A stretch of DNA of 64,000 nucleotides from Bhargavaea cecembensis (GTDB lineage: Bacteria; Bacillota; Bacilli; Bacillales_A; Planococcaceae), in the NCBI RefSeq assembly GCF_000826125.2, contig NZ_LN651371.1, forward strand, positions 126,427 to 190,426. Reading direction: 5' to 3'. A model generated the notes under the pieces. It worked only from the letters and a program-made list of their open reading frames with translations, was not told where the DNA came from and ran no database searches. Of the stretch, positions 18,819 through 28,906 are shown piece after piece. Numbering within the stretch: the first letter of the stretch is position 1; every line of letters starts with the position of its first letter. Made by a program: the position numbers and the translations under genes.

Positions 18819-20426
18819 TTAGTTCAGTTGTCCATAACCCGGCAGCGTGAGGAATTCTTCAAATTCGTCTTTTTCCGTGAGTTCGGTGAACAGGTCGGCG
18901 GCCTGCTGGATTTTGCCTTCGGCGAATCGGTCGGCGCCTTGTTCTTTGCGGATCTTCCACAGTTCTTCCTGGAGCAGCTGACGGAACAGGCCGGCGGTGA
19001 TGTCGCGGCCGTCGTCGAGCCTGGCCTCCGGGTGGCGGATCCATTGCCAGATCTGAGAGCGTGAGATTTCGGCGGTCGCGGCGTCCTCCATCAGATTGTT
19101 GATCGGGACGGCGCCGCTTCCGCACAGCCACGCGGCGATGTAGCGGATGCCGACGTTGATGTTCGTCCGGATGCCTTCCTCGGTGATCGTGCCTTCCGGG
19201 ACCTGAAGCAGATCCGCGGCGGTCACGTGCACGTCTTCGCGCTTGTTGTCGAGCTGGTTCGGCCGTTCGCCGAGCACCCGGTCAAATTCTCTCATGGCGA
19301 CCGGAACGAGTCCCGGGTGGGCGACCCACGTGCCGTCGTGGCCGTCGGTCGCTTCCCGCCGTTTGTCTTCCGCGACTTTTTGGAATGCGTCGGCGTTCGC
19401 TTCCTCGTCGCCTTTCACCGGAATCTGCGCGGCCATGCCGCCGATCGCCATCGCGCCCCGCCGGTGGCATGTCTTCACACAAAGCTGCGTGTAGGCCCGC
19501 ATGAACGGCGCGGTCATCGTCACCTGGCTGCGGTCCGGCACGAGCACTTCCGGCTGGTTGCGGAACCGTTTCACGTAGCTGAAAATGTAGTCCCAGCGCC
19601 CGCAGTTGAGACCCGCCGCATGGTCGCGCAGCTCATAGAGGATTTCATCCATCTCAAATGCGGCGAGAATCGTCTCGATCAGGACGGTCGCCCGGATCGT
19701 GCCGTTCGGGATGCCGAGCCGCTCCTGTGCATACTCGAACACGTCGTTCCAGAGCCGTGCCTCCAGATGGCTTTCGACCTTCGGCAAGTAGAAGTACGGC
19801 CCGGTCCCCCGTCGGATCTGTTCCTGTGCGTTATGGTAGAAGAACAGTCCGAAGTCGAACAGGCTGCCGGATATCGGCTCGCCGTCCACCGTCACATGGC
19901 GCTCGTCGAGGTGCCAGCCCCTCGGCCGTACGATGAGCACGGCCGTTTTTTCATTCAGCTTATATTCTTTCCCGTCGGATTCCCTCGTATAGGAGATCGT
20001 CCGCCGTACAGCGTCGGATAGGTTTTTCTGACCCTCGACCATGTTTTCCCAAGTCGGGCTCGTCGCGTCTTCAAAGCAGGCCATGAACGTCTTTGCGCCT
20101 GAATTGAGCGCGTTGATGACCATTTTGCGTTCGACCGGACCGGTGATCTCCGTCCGGCGGTCTTTCAGGTCGTCCGGAATCGGTGCGACCGTCCATTCGC
20201 TTTCCCGGATCTGTTCCGTCTCAGGAAGGAAATCCGGCTGTTCGCCGGCGTCGAACCGGGCCTGCCGCTCCTGCCTTTTCTCCAGCAGCTCCAGCCGGCG
20301 CCCGTTGAACCGCTCATGCAGCTCGGCGAGAAAAGCGAGTGCGTCCGGTGTCAAGATTTCCGGTGAATACGGCGTCTTGCCGCCCGTCACGGTGATCGTC
20401 CGCAATTCTGTCGTCTTGTTCGTCAT
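18819..20426 (-). CDS. aceB: malate synthase A
   Basis: Condenses glyoxylate with acetyl-CoA to malate, the second step of the glyoxylate shunt; 535 aa, the normal size for the A isoform. Recognisable parts: the N-terminal [72 protein letters not shown] and the C-terminal [20 protein letters not shown]. It lies 18 bp after aceA. B. subtilis 168 lacks this pathway; many other Bacillales have it. Confidence 0.96.
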   Translation of the reverse strand: MTNKTTELRTITVTGGKTPYSPEILTPDALAFLAELHERFNGRRLELLEKRQERQARFDAGEQPDFLPETEQIRESEWTVAPIPDDLKDRRTEITGPVERKMVINALNSGAKTFMACFEDATSPTWENMVEGQKNLSDAVRRTISYTRESDGKEYKLNEKTAVLIVRPRGWHLDERHVTVDGEPISGSLFDFGLFFYHNAQEQIRRGTGPYFYLPKVESHLEARLWNDVFEYAQERLGIPNGTIRATVLIETILAAFEMDEILYELRDHAAGLNCGRWDYIFSYVKRFRNQPEVLVPDRSQVTMTAPFMRAYTQLCVKTCHRRGAMAIGGMAAQIPVKGDEEANADAFQKVAEDKRREATDGHDGTWVAHPGLVPVAMREFDRVLGERPNQLDNKREDVHVTAADLLQVPEGTITEEGIRTNINVGIRYIAAWLCGSGAVPINNLMEDAATAEISRSQIWQWIRHPEARLDDGRDITAGLFRQLLQEELWKIRKEQGADRFAEGKIQQAADLFTELTEKDEFEEFLTLPGYGQLN

Positions 20427-20444
20427 CTCGATCCGCTCCCTTCC

Positions 20445-21722
20445 TCAAACAAACTGTGCCGTTTCCGTCGATCCTTCCATCGCTGTCGTGGAAGAAGTGC
20501 CGCCCGAAATGACCTGTGCCACTTCGTCGAAGTAGCCCGTGCCGACTTCGCGCTGGTGGCGGGTCGCCGTGTAGCCTTTCTCCTCGCTTGCGAATTCGGC
20601 CTGCTGAAGGCGGGAATAGGCAGCCATGCCTTCGTCCTTGTAGGCGTGGGCGAGTTCGAACATGCCGTGGTTGAGCGCGTGGAAGCCGGCGAGCGTGACG
20701 AACTGGAACTTGTAGCCCATCTTGCCGAGCTCGCGCTGGTACTCGGCGATCGTCTCCTGATCGAGGTTCGCTTCCCAGTTGAACGACGGCGAGCAGTTGT
20801 AGGCGAGCATCTTGCCCGGGAATTTCGCATGGATTGCGTCCGCGAACTGCTTCGCCTCTTCAAGCGACGGGTGGGACGTTTCGCACCAGACGAGGTCTGC
20901 GTACGGCGCATAGGCGAGGCCCCGTGCGATCGCCTGGTCGATGCCGGCACGCGTGCGGTAGAATCCTTCCGGCGTGCGCTCTCCTGTGATGAATTCCTGA
21001 TCCGCCGGGTCGACGTCGCTCGTGATCAGATCCGCGGCATCGGCGTCGGTGCGTGCGATGATGAGTGTCGGCACCCCGAGGACATCAGCCGCGAGGCGTG
21101 CCGCGATCAGGTTGCGGACCGCGTTCTGCGTCGGGAGAAGGACCTTCCCTCCGAGGTGGCCGCATTTCTTCTCGGACGCGAGCTGGTCCTCGAAGTGGAC
21201 GCCCGCCGCACCGGCCTCGATCATCGACTTCATCAGCTCGAAGACGTTCAGCGGACCGCCGAACCCGGCTTCCGCGTCGGCCACGATCGGCGCGAACCAG
21301 TCGAACCCTTCGCGTCCTTCCGAGCGGTCGATCTGGTCTGCACGCTGGAGCGCCTGGTTGATCCGCTTGACGACCTGCGGCACGCTGTTCACCGGATACA
21401 GGCTCTGGTCCGGATACATCTGTCCGGCGACGTTCGCATCCGCCGCCACCTGCCAGCCGCTCAGATAGATCGCCTTCAGTCCGGCCTTCACCTGCTGCAT
21501 CGCCTGGTTCCCGGTAAGTGCGCCGAGCGCGTTGATGAACGGCTCTTCATGAAGGGACTTCCAGAGACGCTCCGATCCGCGCCGTGCGAGCGTGTGCTCG
21601 ACCTGTACCGATCCGCGCAGCCTGTATACGTCCTCCGCCGCGTACGGGCGTTCGATTCCGTTCCACCGCTCTTCTTTCCAGCCAGCCTCGATTTGTTGGA
21701 TTTCCTTTTGTTTTGTCGTCAT
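20445..21722 (-). CDS. aceA: isocitrate lyase
   Basis: Cleaves isocitrate into glyoxylate and succinate; about 425 aa, the short bacterial form. The active-site loop [15 protein letters not shown] with the catalytic Cys is intact, as are [26 protein letters not shown] and [14 protein letters not shown]. The ATG at 21722 is chosen because AAAGG stands 10-11 nt before it; a GTG nine bases upstream is too close to that site. First gene of the aceAB operon, divergent from a LytTR-type regulator. Confidence 0.95.
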   Translation of the reverse strand: MTTKQKEIQQIEAGWKEERWNGIERPYAAEDVYRLRGSVQVEHTLARRGSERLWKSLHEEPFINALGALTGNQAMQQVKAGLKAIYLSGWQVAADANVAGQMYPDQSLYPVNSVPQVVKRINQALQRADQIDRSEGREGFDWFAPIVADAEAGFGGPLNVFELMKSMIEAGAAGVHFEDQLASEKKCGHLGGKVLLPTQNAVRNLIAARLAADVLGVPTLIIARTDADAADLITSDVDPADQEFITGERTPEGFYRTRAGIDQAIARGLAYAPYADLVWCETSHPSLEEAKQFADAIHAKFPGKMLAYNCSPSFNWEANLDQETIAEYQRELGKMGYKFQFVTLAGFHALNHGMFELAHAYKDEGMAAYSRLQQAEFASEEKGYTATRHQREVGTGYFDEVAQVISGGTSSTTAMEGSTETAQFV

Positions 21723-21806
21723 ATCCGCCACACCTTTCCAGATTTTTTATGGCTGCCGTGAAAAATAGTCCTTTTAGACTGTTCCACAACAGGGGTTGTT
21801 GTTGTA

Positions 21807-21829
21807 GATTACTATATAACAGAGTAATC
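21807..21829. promoter_or_regulatory. inverted repeat in the aceA / LytTR divergent promoter region
   Basis: GATTACT, 9 bp, AGTAATC lies between the two divergent starts. A second smaller repeat, ACAAC/GTTGT, lies at 21786-21799. Either could bind the adjacent regulator or another factor. Confidence 0.4.
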
Positions 21830-21867
21830 AATCTTGTCTGTGCTTTCTGACAAAAAGGGGGAAATGG

Positions 21868-22560
21868 ATGATGAAGGCAGGGGAAAATCCGATGAACGGA
21901 GGAGATGGGATGACGAACGCTGTGTTGGAACAGTTCACGACCATGATCGGGGAATGGATTCCGGAGGAGGCGGCGCTCGCGGTGGCCGCGGGCGGCAAGT
22001 ATGTTCATTTCAACGGGAAGGGGCACCGGATTCCGCTTGCGGCGGGCGCGCCGGTCGAACCCGGCAGCATCGCCCACCGGGTACTCAAGGAAAGGAAACG
22101 GACGGAAGCCTATTTGGACGGCAGCGACGAGATCCCTCCTTATTACGGGATCGGCTACCCGGTGGAAGTCGGCGAAGAACCCGGCGCGGTCGTCGTCCTT
22201 CTGCCGCCGGGCTGGCGGCCGCCCGGCGAAGATCCGGTCCGCTTCCTCACCGGACGGCAGGATGACGAGTGGGTCCCCGTCCCGGTCGGCAAAATCACGC
22301 ATATCGAGAGCGCTGACAAGAAGACCTGGTTTTACTTGGACGGCGAAGCCTACTCGACGACCCAGACGCTGAAGCAGCTGGAAACCGTGCTGCCGGAATC
22401 CTTCCACCGGATCCACCGGTCTTATCTCGTCAACACCGACGCGATTGTCCGCATCCGGAAAGACTTCACCGGGAACCTTCTTGTCGAAACGACCGACGGC
22501 GAGGAGCTCCCCGTCAGCCAGACATATGCCTCGGCGCTGAGGGGAACGTTCGGGTTTTGA
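21868..22560 (+). CDS. LytTR-domain transcriptional regulator, probable aceAB regulator
   Basis: 230 aa. Residues about 125-228 form a LytTR DNA-binding domain (VPVPVGKITHIESADKK, FHRIHRSYLVNTDAIV, LPVSQTYA). The N-terminal part (about 20-115) looks like a small sensor domain with GIGYPVEVGEEPGAVVVLLPP and no receiver Asp, so this is not a two-component regulator. The start is uncertain: ATG 21868 follows AGGGGG and ATG 21910 follows GGAGGAG, both well spaced. Divergent arrangement with aceA suggests it controls the glyoxylate shunt; that is inference. Confidence 0.85.
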   Translation: MMKAGENPMNGGDGMTNAVLEQFTTMIGEWIPEEAALAVAAGGKYVHFNGKGHRIPLAAGAPVEPGSIAHRVLKERKRTEAYLDGSDEIPPYYGIGYPVEVGEEPGAVVVLLPPGWRPPGEDPVRFLTGRQDDEWVPVPVGKITHIESADKKTWFYLDGEAYSTTQTLKQLETVLPESFHRIHRSYLVNTDAIVRIRKDFTGNLLVETTDGEELPVSQTYASALRGTFGF

Positions 22561-22601
22561 TTGCGGGAAAATAAAATCCAAGAGGCCCGGACTTCATTCA
22601 A

Positions 22602-22642
22602 AATAATGCCGCCCTGCTTATCCACAGCAGGGCGGCATTTCA
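22602..22642. terminator. bidirectional terminator
   Basis: Stem AATGCCGCCCTGC/GCAGGGCGGCATT between the convergent regulator gene and small membrane gene. Confidence 0.88.
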
Positions 22643-22656
22643 CTATTGAATATCAA

Positions 22657-22923
22657 TCAGCCTTTCACTTCTCCTCTCTCCTTCCGAGTAAGCAGGAACA
22701 GCCAGATTGTCAGGGCAAGCGGGATGAGCGGGATGTAGCCGGCCCAGAAGAAAGGCGGCATGGCACCGAGATACCAAGTGCCCGGATAGATCAGGATGGT
22801 GCTCGCAAGCATCCACTTCCATGACCGCTTAATCAAAGAGACGATGAAACAGACGGCGGCTGCAATCAACGTCGGATAAAACAGGCCCAGATAACCAAGC
22901 AGAACGCCCATGATCGCTTCCAT
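22657..22923 (-). CDS. small membrane protein, unknown
   Basis: 88 aa with three hydrophobic segments (about 5-28, 36-52 and 58-80) and a basic C-terminus (TRKERGEVKG). GAAGG precedes the ATG. No family recognised. Single gene with a shared terminator. Confidence 0.65.
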   Translation of the reverse strand: MEAIMGVLLGYLGLFYPTLIAAAVCFIVSLIKRSWKWMLASTILIYPGTWYLGAMPPFFWAGYIPLIPLALTIWLFLLTRKERGEVKG

Positions 22924-23199
22924 GATTCCTTCGCCCCTTCCCTTGCTTGATATAACACTTCCTATTCAACTTACTTCTCTTTCCCAATCGAAATTCCTCC
23001 AAGGGTGAGCCGCTTCCCTATCATTTAAGTTGGCCGGCGAATCCTGTCCGACCACCCATTTTCTTAAACAGCCCTTAACCGTGCTGTCTGAAGCTTTCCA
23101 TCAGCAATTAGGGAGACGCTCAGGTTTTCAATGGGGAGAATAATTTCGGAGGGCGAGGTGACGAAAAGCGGCGAGTTTGCAGGCTGGAAAATAAAACCT
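22924..23199. other. intergenic region before array D
   Basis: No gene seen. It should hold the promoter of the small membrane gene. Confidence 0.4.
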
Positions 23200-23283
23200 G
23201 GACGACTCGGGGCCGAATGCGGACGACTCAGCCCCGGATGTGTCCGACTCGAGGCCGTATCCGGACGACTCGCCACGGATGTC
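23200..23283 (-). repeat. 21-bp tandem array D (4 units)
   Basis: Plus-strand GGACGACTC-type copies begin at 23200, 23221, 23242 and 23263, exactly 21 bp apart. Read on the minus strand the units are GAGTCGTCCGnATn with a CGGCCTC-like tail. Confidence 0.9.
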
Positions 23284-23302
23284 ACTCTGCAGATTGAATA
23301 AC

Positions 23303-23340
23303 GCCGCCCGGCTCAACCATGGCCGGGCGGCATTTTGCAT
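23303..23340 (+). terminator. GC hairpin between arrays D and E
   Basis: Perfect 10-bp stem GCCGCCCGGC/GCCGGGCGGC with a T-rich plus-strand tail. No plus-strand gene ends here, so its role is unclear. The two flanking arrays point in opposite directions away from it. Confidence 0.6.
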
Positions 23341-23350
23341 TTGAGTCGGC

Positions 23351-23434
23351 GAGTGAGGAGAGTTCGGCCTCGAGTGAGGAGAGTTTGAGCCCGAGTAAGG
23401 AGAGTTCGGCCTCGAGTGAGGAGAGTTCGAACAT
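23351..23434 (+). repeat. 21-bp tandem array E (4 units)
   Basis: Core GAGTGAGGAGAGTT with tail CGGCCTC. Copies begin at 23351, 23372, 23393 and 23414, exactly 21 bp apart. One unit has GAGTAAGG and the tail TGAGCCC. Confidence 0.93.
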
Positions 23435-23474
23435 CAGACCAGCCTCCCTACCCTCCCCTTTTCTCCGTTCAATA

Positions 23475-23515
23475 CAAAAACCAGGAGCGGGTCGCTTCCC
23501 CTGCTCCTGGTTTCG
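23475..23515 (-). terminator. terminator of hemEH
   Basis: Stem ACCAGGAGC/GCTCCTGGT with TTTTTGTATT on the minus strand, directly after the hemH stop. Confidence 0.88.
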
Positions 23516-23519
23516 TCAA

Positions 23520-24452
23520 TTATTGATTCACAACGTCCATCACCGCGTCCGCCATCGCGTCGATGAAGAGCGGGTCGGTGTTCGGCATAGCCGGGCGGTA
23601 GTACGCGGCGCCGATTTCGTCGCAGACGACTTTGCATTCGTAGTCGTTGTCATACAGCACTTCGAGGTGTTCGGCGACGAAGCCGAGCGGCGTGTAGACG
23701 AACGCTTTGTAGCCGTGTTCGTTGTACAGGTCGCGCGTCAGGTCCTGGACGTCCGGTCCGAGCCAAGGGTCCGGCGTGTTGCCTTCGGACTGCCAGCCGA
23801 CCGCATACGTTTCGACGCCGGCCGCGTCCGCGACGAGCTTAGCCGTTTCATTCAACTGGTCCGGGTACGGGTCGCCGAGTTCCTTGATCTTCTCCGGCAG
23901 CGAGTGCGCGGAGACGACGAGGCAGGCCTCGGACCGCTGTTCTTCCGGCATGGACGCGTACTCTTCCTTGATCTTGTCCGCCCAGTACTGGATGAACTTC
24001 GGCTGGCGATAGAAGTCGTGGACCGACTGGATCGTCATATTGCCGAGCTCGGCCGCTTTTTCTTCGGCGCGCGTGTTGTACGATTTCACCGAGAACGTGG
24101 AGTAGTGCGGCGCGAGGACGATCGTCACGGCTTCCGTGATGCCGTCTTCGTGCATCTTCTCGACCGTGTCTTCGATGAACGGACGGATGTGCTTGAGTCC
24201 GACGTACACCTTGAACTCGATGTCGTCCTGGATTTCGTTGAGCCGCTTGCCGAGTGCTTCCGCCTGTTCGTCGGTCGTGCGGGCGAGCGGGGAGATGCCG
24301 CCGATCGCCTCGTAGCGGTTCTTCAGGTCTTCGAGCTGCTCCGGCGCCGGCTTGCGGCCGTGGCGGATGTGGGTGTAGTACGGTTCGATATCTTCTTCTT
24401 TATAAGGGGTCCCGTACGCCATGACGAGGAGGCCCATTGTCTTTTTCGCCAT
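23520..24452 (-). CDS. hemH: coproporphyrin ferrochelatase
   Basis: Inserts Fe(II) into the porphyrin; in Gram-positives the substrate is coproporphyrin III (also named CpfC). 310 aa, exactly the B. subtilis length when started at ATG 24452, which follows GGAAGG at 8 nt. Conserved: [45 protein letters not shown] (iron-ligand His), [11 protein letters not shown] and [16 protein letters not shown]. It follows hemE by 25 bp. The usual third gene, hemY (cgoX), is not here. Confidence 0.96.
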   Translation of the reverse strand: MAKKTMGLLVMAYGTPYKEEDIEPYYTHIRHGRKPAPEQLEDLKNRYEAIGGISPLARTTDEQAEALGKRLNEIQDDIEFKVYVGLKHIRPFIEDTVEKMHEDGITEAVTIVLAPHYSTFSVKSYNTRAEEKAAELGNMTIQSVHDFYRQPKFIQYWADKIKEEYASMPEEQRSEACLVVSAHSLPEKIKELGDPYPDQLNETAKLVADAAGVETYAVGWQSEGNTPDPWLGPDVQDLTRDLYNEHGYKAFVYTPLGFVAEHLEVLYDNDYECKVVCDEIGAAYYRPAMPNTDPLFIDAMADAVMDVVNQ

Positions 24453-24477
24453 TCTGTTCACCTTCCGGTTGGTAGAA

Positions 24478-25524
24478 TTATTTGCGCAGTTCGGCCGAGT
24501 ACGTATGGACGAGTTCGGTGAGCTTCTTCAGCGTGGCCGGCTGGACATCCGGGAAGACGCCGTGGCCGAGGTTGAAGATGTGCGAGCCGTGCTCGACGCC
24601 CTGCTCGATGATTTCCTTCGCGCGGGCTTCGATGATCGGCCAGTCGGCGAGCAGCATCGACGGGTCAAGGTTGCCCATGACCGGCTTCTTGATGCCGCGT
24701 GCGTCCGCTTCCTTGATCGGCAGGCGCCAGTCGAGTCCGACGACGTCGACCGGGAGATCGTTCCATTCGTTGGCGAGATGGCTTGCGCCGACGCCGAATG
24801 TGATGAGCGGGACGCCCGTCTCTTTCAGCTCGCTGAAGATGCGGGTCATGACCGGCTTGATGAACGTCCGGTAATCCGCCACGTTCAAAGCCCCGACCCA
24901 CGAATCAAACAGCTGGATCGCCTTCGCGCCGGCCGCGACCTGCGCCTTCACGTAGGCGATGTTCATGTCCGCCAGTTTGTCCATGAGTGCCTGCCAGGCT
25001 TCCGGCTCGGACACCATGAACGATTTCGTCAGGTTGTAGCTGCGGGACGGGCCGCCTTCGATCATGTAGCTTGCGAGCGTGAACGGCGCGCCGGCGAATC
25101 CGATGAGCGGGACGTCCAGCTGCTCTTGCGTGAGGAGCTTGATCGTTTCCAGCACATACGGCACCTGTTCTTCGGCATGGAATTCGCCGAGCCTGTCGAT
25201 GTCGGCACGCGAGCGGACCGGGTTCGAGATGACCGGCCCGATGCCCGATTTGATCTTTACGTCGACACCGATCCCGACGAGCGGCGTGACGATGTCCTTG
25301 TAAAGGATCGCCGCATCGACGTTGTACTGGTCGACCGGCAGCTTCGTCACGTACGCGCAAAGCTCCGGCTGATGCGTGATCTCCTCGAGCGAATACTTTT
25401 CCTTCAGCTTGCGGTATTCCGGCTGCGAACGGCCGGCCTGCCGCATGTACCAGACCGGCGTGTGGTCGACTTTCTCCCCGCGCGCCGCCCGGATCAGTGT
25501 GTCATTGAATGTTCCCATCGGCAT
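24478..25524 (-). CDS. hemE: uroporphyrinogen III decarboxylase
   Basis: Decarboxylates uroporphyrinogen III to coproporphyrinogen III in the cytoplasm; 348 aa. Start ATG 25524 (MPMGTFND) follows AGGGA; the much longer upstream frame has no family support. The signature [16 protein letters not shown] is near the N-terminus, with [27 protein letters not shown] and FNLGHGVFP. First gene of hemEH, divergent from hmoB. Confidence 0.96.
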   Translation of the reverse strand: MPMGTFNDTLIRAARGEKVDHTPVWYMRQAGRSQPEYRKLKEKYSLEEITHQPELCAYVTKLPVDQYNVDAAILYKDIVTPLVGIGVDVKIKSGIGPVISNPVRSRADIDRLGEFHAEEQVPYVLETIKLLTQEQLDVPLIGFAGAPFTLASYMIEGGPSRSYNLTKSFMVSEPEAWQALMDKLADMNIAYVKAQVAAGAKAIQLFDSWVGALNVADYRTFIKPVMTRIFSELKETGVPLITFGVGASHLANEWNDLPVDVVGLDWRLPIKEADARGIKKPVMGNLDPSMLLADWPIIEARAKEIIEQGVEHGSHIFNLGHGVFPDVQPATLKKLTELVHTYSAELRK

Positions 25525-25712
25525 CGATCCCTGCTTTCTCCGTTGTTGATCCGTTACCAATATAGATGGCCCATCATTTATTGTATAGAGAGGGGCGCGA
25601 ATTGTCATAGAATTGACCTCGATCCCGACATCATTCGGACACAGTTGTTTGAAGCGCTCCGCGGACGGGGAAAAAGGAACTAAGCAATGGCTTAAACAGG
25701 GAGGCTGGGAAC

Positions 25713-26237
25713 ATGAATTTCTACACGACAACCGGCACGCCGGACTTCATGGAAACGATCAGGAACAAGCACAGCGGCGAGGACATGGTCCTGCTTTACA
25801 GGGCCGGCAACGCACTGCTGCTGCACGAGACACAAGGCAAGACGCTGTTCCAAACGCCGAAGCAGTATGAAGTGATCGGCGCTTCCGGACAGCTTGCAAA
25901 ACACGGTTATTATGTCATCAATAATATTCCGGTCACGGATGAAGGACGGCCGATCTTCGAGCACCGGTTCGAAAACCGGGCGAAGATGATGGACGGAGTG
26001 CCCGGCTTCCTCACCTACCGGCTGCTTCGCCCGGTAAAGTCGGACACGTACCGCGTGCTCACCGCATGGGACAGCAAAGATCATTATGAGCTTTGGAAGG
26101 GCTCGAAGGCGTTCGAGCAGGCCCACGCCAAGCAGCGAGAAGCCACGACCGCCGAGAAAGTGCAGCACATCTTCACGAGCGCTTCGTACGTGACCGAGTA
26201 CACGACGGAGAAAGCCGGCGAGGAAGAGAATGAATAA
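25713..26237 (+). CDS. hmoB: heme-degrading monooxygenase HmoB-like
   Basis: Opens heme to release iron; 174 aa (B. subtilis HmoB/YhgC is 166). The N-terminal half (to about 65) is a family-specific extension. The C-terminal ABM domain (about 68-155) holds [18 protein letters not shown] and [19 protein letters not shown], the usual segments around the heme pocket. Strong GGGAGG site. It stands divergent from hemE as in B. subtilis, linking heme synthesis and turnover. Confidence 0.92.
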   Translation: MNFYTTTGTPDFMETIRNKHSGEDMVLLYRAGNALLLHETQGKTLFQTPKQYEVIGASGQLAKHGYYVINNIPVTDEGRPIFEHRFENRAKMMDGVPGFLTYRLLRPVKSDTYRVLTAWDSKDHYELWKGSKAFEQAHAKQREATTAEKVQHIFTSASYVTEYTTEKAGEEENE

Positions 26238-26247
26238 AAGATGAACG

Positions 26248-26281
26248 ATCGCCCCTGTGCAGATGCAGGGGCGATTTTTGG
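26248..26281 (+). terminator. terminator after hmoB
   Basis: Stem ATCGCCCCTG/CAGGGGCGAT followed by TTTTTG. Confidence 0.9.
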
Positions 26282-26342
26282 GGGTCGGGCGGGACAGGGC
26301 CGGCCAAGAGACCGATCCTACTTTTGAAATAAGCCCATTCAG

Positions 26343-26388
26343 CAAAAAGCCCGGGAAGTCAGTTTCACTCTGACTCCCCGGGCTTTCC
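26343..26388 (-). terminator. terminator after DUF2892 gene
   Basis: Stem AGCCCGGG/CCCGGGCT extended by AAGTCA/TGACT, with TTTTTGCT on the minus strand. Confidence 0.85.
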
Positions 26389-26393
26389 CGCAT

Positions 26394-26609
26394 TCATTTT
26401 GCGATTTTCGTGTTTTCCAGGCCGGCGGCATCGATGAGCGGGCAGTAGTGGACGATGCCTTCCGCGACTTTCTGGGCGCCCATCATGGAAACGAACAGCT
26501 GCGTGGCGGACGGCCTGTCCTTCGCCATCTTGGCGGTGGAGTAAGCGAGGAGCGTCAGACCTCCGGTGATGCGGACCATGGAGTTGATCGTGCCGATGTT
26601 CTTTTTCAT
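26394..26609 (-). CDS. DUF2892 (YgaP-like) small membrane protein
   Basis: 71 aa beginning MKKNIGTINSMVRITGG, a typical DUF2892 N-terminus, followed by a helix (GGLTLLAYSTAKMA) and GIVHYCPLIDAAG, where HYCP is the family's conserved C-terminal motif. AAGGAGG precedes ATG 26609; the longer frame is not supported. Function unknown; some relatives are attached to rhodanese domains, but not this one. Confidence 0.88.
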   Translation of the reverse strand: MKKNIGTINSMVRITGGLTLLAYSTAKMAKDRPSATQLFVSMMGAQKVAEGIVHYCPLIDAAGLENTKIAK

Positions 26610-26762
26610 GTTGCTGCCTCCTTCGTCGGTGTACTGACTGTACTTATTCCCGCTTCGGGACTGCGCAAACAACCGATTCCTGAAAATTCCCATTGCCTCG
26701 GCTTTCTATCATTGCTATAATAATCAACATTCAAATTATTTCGCTAACCGGAGGGATTCCAT

Positions 26763-27962
26763 ATGACGGAACAAACGCTCGGAAATCCGCAGACTGCCAT
26801 AAAAGAAAAGCTGTTCGCCAAGCTCGAGGCGGCCAATGAAGATATGATTAAGATCCGCCGCCATCTCCATATGCACCCGGAGCTGTCGTTCAAGGAAGAA
26901 AAGACGGCCAAGTTTATCCAGGACTTTTATGAGGAGCTCGGTGTCGAAGTGAAGGGCCATGTCGGCGGCAACGGAGTCGTCGCCCGCATCAAAGGCGCCC
27001 GCCCCGGCAAGACGGTCGCTCTCCGCGCCGACTTTGACGCCCTTCCGATCGATGATCAGAAAGATGTCGAATACAAATCGACCGTTCCGGGCGTCATGCA
27101 TGCATGCGGACACGACGGCCACACGGCCACCCTCCTGACGCTCGGCAAAGCCCTTCACGAACTTCGCGATGAGCTTGCCGGCGAATATGTCCTCATTCAT
27201 CAGCACGCAGAGGAATATGCACCGGGCGGAGCGGTCTCGATGGTTGCCGACGGCTGCCTCGACGGCGTCGACGCCATCTTCGGCACACACCTCTGGTCCC
27301 TCACGCCGCTCGGCACGATCGAATACCGGACGGGCCCGGTCATGGCTGCGGCCGACCGTTTCGAGATCAAGGTCCAGGGACGCGGCGGCCACGGCGCGAA
27401 TCCGCACCAGACGAAGGACGCCGTCGTAATCGGCGCCCAGCTCGTGACGAATCTCCAGCAGCTCGTCTCCCGCCGGGTCGACCCGATCGAGTCCGCCGTC
27501 CTGAGCGTCGGTTCGTTCGTCGCGGAAAACGCGTTCAACGTCATCGCCGACTCCGCTTATCTTGCCGGAACCGTGCGGACTTTCAAGCCGGAAATCCGCG
27601 ACCTCATGGAACGCGAGATCGCCCGTGTTGTCGAAGGCGCCGCGATTGCCGGCGACTGCGAAATCGAACTCGACTACGTCCGGGGCTATCCGGCCGTCGT
27701 GAACCATGAGGCCGAAACGGCGTTCATGAAACGGGTCATCAAGGAAGAGCTGCCGGGCGTGGAAGCGCGCGAAACAGCTCCTCACATGGGCGGCGAAGAC
27801 TTCGCCTACTACCTCGAAAAAGTGCCGGGCACGTTCTTCTTCACCGGTGCGATGTTGGAAGAACCATACCCGCACCACCACCCGCGCTTTGACATCGATG
27901 AGCGTGCCCTGCTCGTCGCCGCCAAAGCACTCGGTGCCGCCGCGACCGGTTATCAAGAATAA
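26763..27962 (+). CDS. yhaA: M20-family amidohydrolase (YhaA-like)
   Basis: Metal-dependent N-acyl-amino-acid amidohydrolase or related aminoacylase, 399 aa. Metal ligands: MHACGHDGHT (Cys115, His117), HQHAEEY and the C-terminal HMGGEDFAYYLEK. The lid domain is DRFEIKVQGRGGHGANPHQ. Cytoplasmic. GGAGG precedes the ATG. It shares a bidirectional terminator with the convergent permease pair. The natural substrate cannot be told from sequence. Confidence 0.9.
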   Translation: MTEQTLGNPQTAIKEKLFAKLEAANEDMIKIRRHLHMHPELSFKEEKTAKFIQDFYEELGVEVKGHVGGNGVVARIKGARPGKTVALRADFDALPIDDQKDVEYKSTVPGVMHACGHDGHTATLLTLGKALHELRDELAGEYVLIHQHAEEYAPGGAVSMVADGCLDGVDAIFGTHLWSLTPLGTIEYRTGPVMAAADRFEIKVQGRGGHGANPHQTKDAVVIGAQLVTNLQQLVSRRVDPIESAVLSVGSFVAENAFNVIADSAYLAGTVRTFKPEIRDLMEREIARVVEGAAIAGDCEIELDYVRGYPAVVNHEAETAFMKRVIKEELPGVEARETAPHMGGEDFAYYLEKVPGTFFFTGAMLEEPYPHHHPRFDIDERALLVAAKALGAAATGYQE

Positions 27963-27971
27963 CTCCCTTCA

Positions 27972-28012
27972 CGAAAATCCCCGTTGCCCGCACAGGCATC
28001 GGGGATTTTTTA
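27972..28012. terminator. bidirectional terminator, yhaA / permease operon
   Basis: Stem AAAATCCCC/GGGGATTTT with T runs. It lies between convergent genes. Confidence 0.85.
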
Positions 28013-28906
28013 TCCACGGCTTCCGAGCCGCTCCGCCCTTCTCTTTTCAAGGCCATCCGCGAGCAGTAGAAAACTGATGATGGCAAAGGTGATGAACGCC
28101 AGAGCGGATACCGGAATCCATTGCGCCATCCGCAAATCTTTCTGCAGATCGAGCAGAAGCACCGGCCAGGCATCCGATGTTTCCACTGCCGCATACGTCC
28201 CGCGGATTTCCTGAGACATGAACATCTGATTGATGAATACACCGATCACGCCCAGTTGTGCCAGCAGGAACATCACACGGCCGGCTTCACGGGCCAGGAT
28301 CCCGCCGAGTTCTCGCCCGATCATCGGACTGTAATATCTGCGGAACATGCCAAGGCGGCTTCCTCCGCTGGCAATCGCCGCCTCCATATAGGTTTCATTG
28401 CTGAGTTCAACCATCTTGCTCCTGATGAATTCCGCCAGTCTGCCCGTCTCGGCTAAAGCGATGATCAGCGCTGAAAGAACAAGGCGGTTGGGCGAAAACA
28501 TGATCGGCGGGATCGCCAACAGCAAAACCACGATGATAATCGTCGGCATGAATGAAAAGACGGCCTCCCATACCTTCAGGAGCACTGATCCGACACGGGT
28601 ATAAAACGAACCGATGCCAAGGATCAAAGACACAGTTGCCCGTACCAGCACGATGCCCAGGACGGTCAGAAGAGTCTCCCGGGTTCCGATCACGATTCTG
28701 GATAAGAGATCCACTCCCTTCCGGTCAGAACCGATCACGAAGTCCCCGGATGGTTCGTAGGGCGGTGCAAGGAGCTTTCCCTCATCCGTTTTGATCAGGA
28801 TGGTTTGTTCTAGTTCCGCATCAATTCCGGGGAGTCGGGGACCGAACAAAGCCAGGATCATAATCACGCCGGTCATCAGCAAGCCGATCGTCAATGTTTT
28901 ATTCAA
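28010..28906 (-). CDS. OppC/DppC-like ABC permease
   Basis: 298 aa inner-membrane permease with about six helices. The inner-membrane signature for contact with the ATPase is present: YMEAAIASGGSRLGMFRRY. An extracytoplasmic segment follows the first helix (about 25-75), as in OppC. It overlaps the partner permease by 4 bp (ATGA). No ATPase or solute-binding protein gene is nearby, so it must borrow these or be part of a split locus. Substrate unknown; peptide or nickel-type importers are possible. Confidence 0.85.
   Translation of the reverse strand: MNKTLTIGLLMTGVIMILALFGPRLPGIDAELEQTILIKTDEGKLLAPPYEPSGDFVIGSDRKGVDLLSRIVIGTRETLLTVLGIVLVRATVSLILGIGSFYTRVGSVLLKVWEAVFSFMPTIIIVVLLLAIPPIMFSPNRLVLSALIIALAETGRLAEFIRSKMVELSNETYMEAAIASGGSRLGMFRRYYSPMIGRELGGILAREAGRVMFLLAQLGVIGVFINQMFMSQEIRGTYAAVETSDAWPVLLLDLQKDLRMAQWIPVSALAFITFAIISFLLLADGLEKRRAERLGSRG

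Noticed and set aside
24478..25731. 417-aa HemE with an N-terminal extension
   Set aside because: The extension crosses the divergent hmoB promoter region. ATG 25524 gives the family length and start.
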